Assembly: GCA_002721375.1 (NCBI GenBank)
Contig: PBKH01000079.1
Span: 1 to 20,609, forward strand
Length of the DNA: 20,609 nt
From: Verrucomicrobiales bacterium
GTDB taxonomy: Bacteria > Verrucomicrobiota > Verrucomicrobiia > Limisphaerales > UBA1096
Direction of reading: 5' to 3'
A program made the position numbers and the translations under genes. Shown here piece by piece: positions 1 to 6,437 of this stretch; within the stretch, counting starts at the first letter, position 1, and each line of letters begins with the position of its first letter. The notes under the pieces were generated by a model. It saw nothing but the letters and a program-made list of their open reading frames with translations, was not told where the DNA came from and searched no databases.

Positions 1-231
1 AATAACGCATGGCACTTTTGCTACGTCACCGATTTTGCCTATATAGGAAACATCCCCTATGCAGAGCTAGCAAAAGACCTCGACTTTGATTTCGATGCAG
101 GTGTTTTTCAAAACCTGTTCGGTGTGTTTCCTATTGAGCAAGCAACAGATATGTATCAGATATGGGAAGATAACTTCTTGCATTACTGGCTGGATGTGGG
201 TGTTTATTTCATACGAGTGAAAGAAATATAA
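1..231 (+). CDS. 3' end of an unrecognised protein (partial)
   Basis: Frame 1 is open from the window edge to a TAA at 229-231 and gives 76 residues ending in FIRVKEI. The fragment is rich in aromatic and acidic residues (for example AKDLDFDFDAG and MYQIWEDNF) with no transmembrane stretch or motif that I recognise. The composition is that of a real soluble protein rather than a chance frame. The start lies outside the window. It is followed by about 130 bp of non-coding DNA carrying spaced GCTTGACA repeats, so it is probably not in the same transcription unit as the next gene. No function can be assigned. Confidence 0.6.
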   Translation, partial: NNAWHFCYVTDFAYIGNIPYAELAKDLDFDFDAGVFQNLFGVFPIEQATDMYQIWEDNFLHYWLDVGVYFIRVKEI

Positions 232-258
232 CATCATCATTTACAACTCAAGATGCTG

Positions 259-328
259 GCTTGACAAAATTAAGAATTCCCCCAAACTGCTTGACAGAAT
301 TAAGTTAATGCCGCAAGATAGCTTGACA
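259..328 (+). promoter_or_regulatory. Three spaced GCTTGACA repeats upstream of the XRE-ImmA/CHAT module
   Basis: GCTTGACA occurs at 259-266, 289-296 and 321-328, with starts 30 and 32 bp apart, close to three helical turns. The first two copies extend to a 16-bp repeat GCTTGACA(A/G)AATTAAG with one mismatch. TTGACA is also the sigma-70 -35 consensus, but none of the three has a convincing -10 hexamer 16-18 bp downstream. TATAAA at 353-358 lies 24 bp from the last copy, which is too far. The same-face spacing ahead of an operon encoding an XRE regulator makes operator sites for that regulator the best guess. This is inference. Confidence 0.45.
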
Positions 329-360
329 AACCCAGCATTTCACCAAGTAGAGTATAAAAG

Positions 361-1023
361 ATGTCAGAAAATGTACCATCAGATTTTGTGGCTAGCTTCA
401 CAAATGAACGATTAGCAATTATCGCGCAAGCGTTATTAGATGAATGTTTTTCCACAGATGACGACCTACAATCTAAATTTGATTCTGGCTATTCAATTGG
501 CTGTACGAGGTTTGACCGGCAGAAAAACAGATTGAAGAATCTTGCTCTAGACCACTGGTGGTTGGGAATAACGGATCCAAGTAATCGACTTGTAATGAAC
601 ATAGAGGGGGCTCCCTTTCGATTTACGCGGGATGATTACTTGTCTCCTACCAAAGTGGCTTTAACTGCTGTGTGCGAAACAGAGTCAACACAGATTAAAA
701 AGTTTGCCCGAGAGCAACAAACATCATTCAATTGGGAAGATGAACTGGATAATGACATTGAATCAGAAAATCCTGTTCGATGGCGATTTGTTATCGATGT
801 CAATCAAAGTGCTGAGGAAGATAATAGCCGTGACTATGAAGTTTTCTTCGTCGGATATAGTAGACATGATGACCCTAGTTGTATTTGGAAGCTTTCTGAA
901 CATGTGTCTGGATACGTGACATCAATAGATTCAGAACTTGCAAAAGCAGTTTCGCTTAGTTCACCGAAAACAAGTATACCGAATACGGATGAGTCAAAGA
1001 AAACTCACGATAAAAATGAATAA
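361..1023 (+). CDS. Unrecognised 220-aa protein, first gene of the XRE-ImmA/CHAT module
   Basis: The frame runs from ATG 361 to TAA 1021-1023 and encodes 220 residues. The N-terminal two thirds look folded (LAIIAQALLDECF, then DHWWLGITDPSNR). A stretch near residues 125-155 is strongly acidic (WEDELDNDIESE), and the last 25 residues are polar and probably disordered (SIPNTDESKKTHDKNE). There is no signal peptide or membrane segment. No Shine-Dalgarno sequence precedes ATG 361, so the start is uncertain. The end overlaps the next gene by 8 nt (ATGAATAA), which suggests translational coupling and shared function. I do not recognise the family. In this context it could be a sensor, a substrate of one of the two proteases, or an inhibitor of them, but nothing in the sequence decides between these. 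Confidence 0.75.
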   Translation: MSENVPSDFVASFTNERLAIIAQALLDECFSTDDDLQSKFDSGYSIGCTRFDRQKNRLKNLALDHWWLGITDPSNRLVMNIEGAPFRFTRDDYLSPTKVALTAVCETESTQIKKFAREQQTSFNWEDELDNDIESENPVRWRFVIDVNQSAEEDNSRDYEVFFVGYSRHDDPSCIWKLSEHVSGYVTSIDSELAKAVSLSSPKTSIPNTDESKKTHDKNE

Positions 1024-2137
1024 AAATACCGAAAAAGAAATGTTTATTGGAGATAACTTAAAGCTAGCTAGGGTTTTGAATGGTTTAACGTTAGCTGAAC
1101 TTGCCGACAGAATTGGAACAACTAGACAATACATTCATCAACTAGAGACAGACGTAAGAACACCTTCTCCGTTACAAATGCACGAACTGGCGAGCCACCT
1201 CAATATTGAGAGTGGCTTTTTCGGTATATTACCAATGGGGGTACTTGACGACTCAAGTATACACTTTAGAAGTAATCGGACCGCAAAGCAATCTTCTAGA
1301 ATTAGAGCTAAAGCGAACGTCGCTCTTTTTATCAGGTTGGTTAACCTTTTATCTAAGTACGTAAATTTTCCCGAAGTGAACTTTCCATCTGAAGGAGAAG
1401 TTCGTTCAGCGATGGATATTGAGCGAGTTGCTGAAAAAGCGAGAACACATTGGAGCTTAGGGCTCGGTCCAATAGAAAATATGACTAGAGTCGCGGAATG
1501 CGCTGGCGCAGTTGTAACTTCTTTCGAAGGTGTATCCGCAGATGTAGATGCCTTGTCTAGTGTTTTAAAAAGACCTGTAATTGTTAGAAATGACGCGAAA
1601 GATAGTCCTGGTCGTTTAAGGTTCGATATTGCACATGAAGTCGGACACTTGATAATGCACGAGGGTATTGTAACAGGTTGTAAGCAAACGGAATCTCAGG
1701 CTAATCGTTTTGCAAGTGCATTTTTACTCCCTCGACTTTCATTTGTGCAAGAGTTCAAAGTTGGACGCCGCATGGACTGGCGAATGCTATCTGCTTTAAA
1801 AGAGCGGTGGGGGGTCAGCAAAGCTGCTATTCTGTATCGGGCGCGTCAGTTGGATCTACTGTCTGAATCTAGATATAAGGGCCATGTCATAACTTTAAAA
1901 AAGCATGAAGCAAAAAAAGAAAAAGATGACTATTTGATTCCAATTGAGAAATCTGAGTTAGTAAAGGACGCGTTACAAAACTACATTTCAGTATATGGTC
2001 GTAGTTTCCAAGAACTAGCAAATGAGCTTTGTATCTCAAAGGTACTCCTGAGAGGGATACTTGACTTCGAACCCTCCGATGCTGGCGTTAATTCAGGAAA
2101 TCACAATGTTGTCTCAATTGAAAAATTCAAACAGTGA
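1016..2137 (+). CDS. XRE-family regulator fused to ImmA/IrrE (DUF955) zinc metallopeptidase
   Basis: The 373-residue protein begins with an XRE helix-turn-helix (about residues 11-70: NLKLARVLNGLTLAELADRI, then TTRQYIHQLE). A linker leads into an ImmA/IrrE-type peptidase. The zinc site is visible as HEVGH at 207-211, with the downstream glutamate in ESQANRFASAFLLP (E226) as probable third ligand. The family cleaves repressors or regulatory proteins, as ImmA does in ICEBs1 and IrrE/PprI does to DdrO in Deinococcus. ATG 1016 is preferred because it overlaps the previous stop. ATG 1040 (MFIGDN) is an alternative that keeps the whole HTH, and both have weak ribosome binding sites. It likely controls the module through the upstream repeats and, when activated, cuts a partner. 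A tail past residue 290 carries a second possible helix-turn-helix (SFQELANELCIS). Confidence 0.9.
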   Translation: MNKNTEKEMFIGDNLKLARVLNGLTLAELADRIGTTRQYIHQLETDVRTPSPLQMHELASHLNIESGFFGILPMGVLDDSSIHFRSNRTAKQSSRIRAKANVALFIRLVNLLSKYVNFPEVNFPSEGEVRSAMDIERVAEKARTHWSLGLGPIENMTRVAECAGAVVTSFEGVSADVDALSSVLKRPVIVRNDAKDSPGRLRFDIAHEVGHLIMHEGIVTGCKQTESQANRFASAFLLPRLSFVQEFKVGRRMDWRMLSALKERWGVSKAAILYRARQLDLLSESRYKGHVITLKKHEAKKEKDDYLIPIEKSELVKDALQNYISVYGRSFQELANELCISKVLLRGILDFEPSDAGVNSGNHNVVSIEKFKQ

Positions 2138-2187
2138 TTTCATTAAAGAACTTTATTTACTTCAGCGCAATTTAAAAGGAACATTCA

Positions 2188-4338
2188 ATGCATCTTGGCA
2201 TAGGAACAACATCAATCATAAACGTATTCCTCATGCCAAGTTCAAATCAGACATTGATTCACTCACCTTTTCAGGGGTTTCTTGCTGAGCTGATGAATCA
2301 AGGCTATCACTCAGCTTTAACTTTGGTGCCATTGTATCCTCAAGATGCCATTGAGATATTTTTTTCACAAGAAAAGCTTATTGAATTTAGATGCAATATA
2401 AGCGACCCGAACTACTTGTTTGTGAGCCCTGAGTCCGCAGTAGAAATCCTTCAGACTTTGAAAGATCACCCATTTATTTTCATAACTTATCTTCCTAGTG
2501 AAGAATACTCAGTTAAATCAATTGTTAGTGAGTTTAAGTATAGTCCAATAACAATATCTACAGATTCTTGCGCTCAGATAAATCTTGGTGATGATTTTAG
2601 TATTTTTTCATTCGACTCACTTATTAAAAGTAGATTCGAAGAGATACGTAACACAACTCTACTTCCTGAAGAAATCACTAGTCTTTTGGAGAATTACAGT
2701 CCTAGAAAAAATTGGAAAATTCAACAGGATGATTGGGTCTCTAGGGCTCATGGAGTAACGCAAGCCACTGAAGCCGCCCTTGTTAGTTTGGGATTTCAGT
2801 TTAACGATGTGCGTCTAATACCCGGTTCTTTTGACAAGGGTGAGTATATTGACGCAATGGTCAATATTGCGGAAAAAATGCTCTCAAAACTACCGCGAAT
2901 TAAAGCTGGCAATAAATCCGATCTAATCATTTACTCTCCAAGCATTTTCGCACACCAATATAAATTCAATAGCCAATGGTGGAATCAGATATTAAGACTA
3001 ATAAAGGACAAAAAAGCTAAAAGATTCCTGCTAGATGCAGTCTTGAAAAATCCAGCCTATTCAGGCGCAAGCTTTGAAGTAGACGATAGCGCACCGTTAC
3101 CCTTCAAAAACGATGTGGTAAGAGAGGTGTTGTCAATACGTCAGTTTGAACTTGCGTTTACAGTTATCGGAATTCAATGTCTAAGTATTTCGAACTGTTC
3201 ACCTGCTCTCAGATTGCCTAACTCGATAAATTTCCATGTCAGCAAAGTAAAAGAGTTGGAAAGTCTTTACGCATCTTATAAACCAAAGTCTCAGGCGAAC
3301 TTTAAAGAGAAACTAGGTACCTACCTCGAGACATTAAAAGATGAGATCGGGAAAAAACTTCAGAATTTCGTTGAAAAAAACGCGGATTCTTTGACCCTAT
3401 GTACAGATGTGCCAATTGAATGGGTCCGTTTTGGAAAGGTTCCACTGATGTTCTCGCATGAGATTTCTAAGATACATACTACACCTGGAAATCAATTTCT
3501 GATGCAGGCAACTCGTTCGACGACTTTATCAATGCATAAAGATGATTTTCAACATGTAACTGTAATTAGATCATTTAAATCAAATGACCCTCTTCGGAAA
3601 ATTTTAGAAGCTGGATTAAAACAGTATATTGAAATTGATAATACAGTAGAACTTAATATTATCGATGTATCTTCTAAAGCTGAATTCATCAATGCCCTGA
3701 AAGACAATGAAGCCCCAATTCTAATAATTGACTGTCATGGTAACCATGGCGGAAGTGAAGCTAACGGCTGGCTGCAAATAGGAGAAGACAAAGTTGATAC
3801 GTGGTTTTTACCGTGCAAAGGCGAATTGCCCCCTATAGTCATATTAAGCTCCTGTCTAACTGCGGCTTTAGCGGGATCACATGCAAGTGTAGCTAATGGT
3901 TTTTTGAATTTAGGAGCTATAACTGTAATAGGCACATTGCTTCCTGTTGATGGTTTAAAGTCAGCTGCTTTCGTTGGTAGGATTATTTATAGGTTAACAG
4001 GTTTTTTGAATGCACTTTCAGCGCTAGACATTCAGTATATTACATGGAGAGAGTTTATGACGGGGTTTCTAAGAATGTCATTCATTACTGATTTGCTGAC
4101 ACTTATGAAGAGCACTTTTATCAATCATGAGCAATATATGGAAGCACATAGTAAGGCTAATTATTTTATTAATTTAGGTCTTAAAGATTGGTTTGAGAAA
4201 ACTGTTGAGCTCATTTCTGAAATAGCTCAAGTTGAACTCGATATCTTGTATGCCTTTATCGACTCAATAGTTTTTACCGAAACTATGTGTTATAGCCAAA
4301 TCGGTCGACCCGAAACAATACTCATTAATCTGGAATAA
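2188..4338 (+). CDS. CHAT-domain (caspase-like) protease, probable effector
   Basis: The 716-residue protein starts at ATG 2188 behind AAGGA at a normal distance and lies 50 nt after the XRE-ImmA gene. About residues 505-610 match the CHAT (caspase HetF-associated with TPRs) fold. One beta strand ends in DCHGNHGG, giving catalytic His517, and the next strand-turn ILSSCLTAA gives Cys556. After this comes the usual SVANGFLNLGAITVIGT strand-helix region. The first 450 residues are not recognised and have no obvious TPR repeats. The last 100 residues are helical. CHAT proteins act as activated proteases in several bacterial immune systems, for example the type III-E CRISPR partner Csx29/TPR-CHAT and gasdermin-activating proteases. 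Next to a regulator with its own protease domain, it is most likely the toxic or activating effector of a defence module (inference). Confidence 0.8.
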   Translation: MHLGIGTTSIINVFLMPSSNQTLIHSPFQGFLAELMNQGYHSALTLVPLYPQDAIEIFFSQEKLIEFRCNISDPNYLFVSPESAVEILQTLKDHPFIFITYLPSEEYSVKSIVSEFKYSPITISTDSCAQINLGDDFSIFSFDSLIKSRFEEIRNTTLLPEEITSLLENYSPRKNWKIQQDDWVSRAHGVTQATEAALVSLGFQFNDVRLIPGSFDKGEYIDAMVNIAEKMLSKLPRIKAGNKSDLIIYSPSIFAHQYKFNSQWWNQILRLIKDKKAKRFLLDAVLKNPAYSGASFEVDDSAPLPFKNDVVREVLSIRQFELAFTVIGIQCLSISNCSPALRLPNSINFHVSKVKELESLYASYKPKSQANFKEKLGTYLETLKDEIGKKLQNFVEKNADSLTLCTDVPIEWVRFGKVPLMFSHEISKIHTTPGNQFLMQATRSTTLSMHKDDFQHVTVIRSFKSNDPLRKILEAGLKQYIEIDNTVELNIIDVSSKAEFINALKDNEAPILIIDCHGNHGGSEANGWLQIGEDKVDTWFLPCKGELPPIVILSSCLTAALAGSHASVANGFLNLGAITVIGTLLPVDGLKSAAFVGRIIYRLTGFLNALSALDIQYITWREFMTGFLRMSFITDLLTLMKSTFINHEQYMEAHSKANYFINLGLKDWFEKTVELISEIAQVELDILYAFIDSIVFTETMCYSQIGRPETILINLE

Positions 4339-4489
4339 ATTGATTTGTGAAAACACCACGTTCGCCGGCTCGGTGTTAACGAATAGGAATAATGGCCTAT
4401 TGCGTATGGGGTGATGTTATCAACCCTGTAAGATCGATGCCGCTCCCCTTTTATGGGGTAGAGCCCAACCTTGCAAAGAATTTAATGGA

Positions 4490-4550
4490 TGGTATCAGAG
4501 GCCGGACTTGAATCGTCACACCCTCGCTAGCAACGGATTTTGAATCCGAT
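4490..4550 (-). pseudogene. tRNA-Leu(CAA)-like 3' remnant
   Basis: Read on the minus strand, the segment has an anticodon arm with loop TTCAAAA (anticodon CAA, four of five stem pairs) and a variable arm of class II size. A T-loop TTCAAGT and a 3' end in CCA follow. The T-stem (GACGA against CCGGC) has two mismatches, and there is no D-arm or 5' acceptor strand upstream on that strand, so it cannot be a functional tRNA. The order of elements matches the 3' half of a bacterial leucine tRNA. Such 3' halves are typically left by islands that integrate into tRNA genes. A chance resemblance is unlikely given anticodon loop, variable arm, T-loop and CCA in register. Confidence 0.55.
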
Positions 4551-4573
4551 GTATTTACTACCTATAAAACAGC

Positions 4574-4607
4574 AACAAAAAAAGCCCTTGCAGAAATGCA
4601 AGGGCTT
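4574..4607 (-). terminator. Intrinsic terminator downstream of the tRNA-Phe relic
   Basis: The perfect 11-bp stem 4582-4592/4597-4607 (AAGCCCTTGCA) closes a GAAA tetraloop on the + strand. On the minus strand it is followed by a run of T (complement of the A run at 4577-4583). It sits 7 bp downstream of the CCA end of the tRNA-Phe-like relic, as expected for a tRNA gene's own terminator, so relic and terminator probably moved together. Confidence 0.85.
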
Positions 4608-4613
4608 CAATGA

Positions 4614-4663
4614 TGGTGCCTCGACCCGGGATCGAACCAGGGACACGCGGATTTTCAATCCCT
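4614..4663 (-). pseudogene. tRNA-Phe(GAA)-like 3' remnant
   Basis: On the minus strand the segment reads anticodon loop TTGAAAA (anticodon GAA at 4654-4656), then GTGTCCC, T-arm CCTGG-TTCGATC-CCGGG with all five stem positions paired (one a G-U), and acceptor strand TCGAGGC-A-CCA. This closely follows the 3' half of bacterial tRNA-Phe. The matching 5' acceptor strand GCCTCGA and a D-arm are absent upstream. The anticodon stem keeps only three pairs and breaks exactly where an inverted repeat CTACAGGCC begins (4662). It is therefore a 3' fragment, most simply explained as the att-type end of an integrated element or the footprint of one that was rearranged. Confidence 0.65.
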
Positions 4664-5063
4664 ACAGGCCTTGTAGCAATGATGCCACCTATTGATTTTA
4701 GCGGCCTGTAGCGCCGCTTCTCTGTGACAAAACACTGTGACAAAGCAAAAAATCGTCACACCTAATTTAAGTCGGATAGTGTAAAAATTCTTATAGGTTG
4801 AGTGCTTAGACCGTTATGACACAGCATAACAGAAATATAATTTCCAAAGTTCGCTAAAACGTAGTAGCTGATCACAATTTATTACAACCTGGTTAGTTGC
4901 CTCTTGTCCTGACATTCTCAAAGAAAGGGCTAAATCAAATCTGACAGTCTTAGTACGTATTGCAGACATTTACGATGTCAAATAGAAACGACAGCTTTGA
5001 GGCGAGATGTGGAGGATAATTCACTCTAATACTCTTCAGGACGAAGGTGAGCCAGATTGATTC

Positions 5064-6437
5064 TTAATCGTGATAGATAAACCCTAATTCACCTATCGAA
5101 TCCCTAATTTCCACCATGTCCTCTTTAGCGAGTAAGTCATGATCCAATGCTAAGACCAGCCTCTTTTGGGCACGAGTTAGAGCTACGTAAACCCGTTTCC
5201 ATTCTTTATTAAAACGATTTGCTTTACCAATACCATTTTGGGTTAGGTATTTCAGGGTGTTAGAGCTGAGTATGATTATACATGTATCGGCATCCAATCC
5301 CTTAATAGAGTCAATACTTTGAACTTTGAATTGAACGTCATCTTTTGAGCAAGAGTCGCACAGCTCATGTAATTGGGCGAAGTGCTGTTTATTAAGGGTC
5401 AATGAATACCGAGCAATGAGTTTTTGTATGGCTCGCTTATTACCCTCATTGACGACAGTGTCCATAAAGTCAGAAAAAGCGGCTTTAACAAATAAAGTTT
5501 TGTCTTTCTTGTGTTTAGACTCACGTATCATTTCCTCAATCTCTCGTGGGAATGCGTGTTTGTGTTTAGACGAAGTTGTATAACGACCATTCTTTTGGTC
5601 TATACAAACAAGTTGTTTTGCATCTATGTAATTCGTTAGTAGCTCGTCATATCGTTCGTCCACCGATTCTATGTACATTAGTTCACCAACTACTTCTGAT
5701 AGAGATTCCTGCTGTTGGTCTTCATAACAGAAGTTGTTTGATACAGCTAAAATCTCTTTGGGTACTCGTCTGGTTTGATTGTTGATTGGTAAGATATTTG
5801 CGTACTCTTTCGGAGCTATTTTTTTAACGAATGTCTCAAGTGCTTGGGGGTACTTGATAGCTTGTTTTGGATCTCCAATCATGTATACGTCAATATTGTT
5901 GCTGCCCATTACCTCAAAAAAGCGGAGAGCATCGACATCTAAGTCCTGGACTTCGTCGATGAATATCTTGTCAAAGCAACTCTCTAGAATAGCTAGAAGC
6001 CTCTGGACTCTTGCTTTCTTAGCTTTGTTGTTGTGCTTGCTGACGGTTTCATCAACAATCTGTTTAGCAATGTTGTATACATTATCCGTATGAATAACAT
6101 TTATTTCTCTAAGTCGTGCAAAAAGGCTATTTTTGTACTTGGGAGGAGGCAAAATCATTATTGATGTGTCGTTGTAGACATCACCGAGAGTGAATAACGA
6201 AAACGGGTAGATGATTTCGTTCAACAAAAAGCTATGGACAGTCTGAATACAAAGATTCGACGGAATAAAACCATGTCGTTTGATTATCTCTTGCTCTATC
6301 TTCGCTGTGGCTGAATTTGTGTATGTCAGTGCGAATGTCTTTTTGTGACTAGCGCAAGCTTTGATATGCTCTATCAACGATACAGCTAAGCCATAAGTTT
6401 TCCCCGCACCAGCTCCAGCGATTTGGACTTCGATCAT
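5064..6437 (-). CDS. gajB: UvrD/Rep-like SF1 helicase, Gabija GajB-like
   Basis: The 457-residue protein has the SF1 helicase motifs in order. Walker A is AGAGAGKT (7-14), motif Ia lies around TYTNSATAKIE (38-48), Walker B is DEVQD (161-165), motif III is GDPKQ (188-192), and motif V is DSIKGLDADTCIII. Motif VI is YVALTRAQKRL near 417-427. It is shorter than UvrD (about 720 aa) and near the size of GajB (494 aa in the Bacillus cereus system, from memory). The ATG overlaps the stop of the upstream OLD nuclease gene by 4 nt (ATGA), so they are co-translated. In Gabija, GajB works with the GajA nuclease against phage DNA. Order, overlap and size all fit, so the family call is strong, although activity is untested here. 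Confidence 0.88.
   Translation of the reverse strand: MIEVQIAGAGAGKTYGLAVSLIEHIKACASHKKTFALTYTNSATAKIEQEIIKRHGFIPSNLCIQTVHSFLLNEIIYPFSLFTLGDVYNDTSIMILPPPKYKNSLFARLREINVIHTDNVYNIAKQIVDETVSKHNNKAKKARVQRLLAILESCFDKIFIDEVQDLDVDALRFFEVMGSNNIDVYMIGDPKQAIKYPQALETFVKKIAPKEYANILPINNQTRRVPKEILAVSNNFCYEDQQQESLSEVVGELMYIESVDERYDELLTNYIDAKQLVCIDQKNGRYTTSSKHKHAFPREIEEMIRESKHKKDKTLFVKAAFSDFMDTVVNEGNKRAIQKLIARYSLTLNKQHFAQLHELCDSCSKDDVQFKVQSIDSIKGLDADTCIIILSSNTLKYLTQNGIGKANRFNKEWKRVYVALTRAQKRLVLALDHDLLAKEDMVEIRDSIGELGFIYHD

Larger units (their letters stand above)
4339..5063. other. Non-coding junction with tRNA relics between two defence modules
   Basis: About 725 bp without a credible gene separates the converging CHAT and GajB genes. 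It contains two 3'-half tRNA-like relics, an intrinsic terminator, an inverted repeat CTACAGGCC/GGCCTGTAG (4662-4670 and 4703-4711) and a 12-bp direct repeat AATCGTCACACC (4511-4522 and 4751-4762). A tandem CTGTGACAAA sits at 4722-4731 and 4735-4744. Weak hairpins at about 4349-4376 (AACACC/GGTGTT) and 4381-4400 (AATAGG/CCTATT) lie just after the CHAT stop and could help terminate that transcript, but neither has a clean T tract. From 4765 to 5063 I see nothing further beyond a small inverted repeat GTTATG/CATAAC near 4815-4832. Confidence 0.6.

Noticed and set aside
938..1015. Longer start for the XRE-ImmA protein
   Set aside because: These 26 codons overlap the previous gene in another frame, are basic and unlike the family, and ATG 1016 gives a normal coupled overlap.
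4558..4743. 61-codon minus-strand frame across the tRNA-Phe relic
   Set aside because: Its middle is simply a translated tRNA 3' half and it runs through a terminator hairpin.
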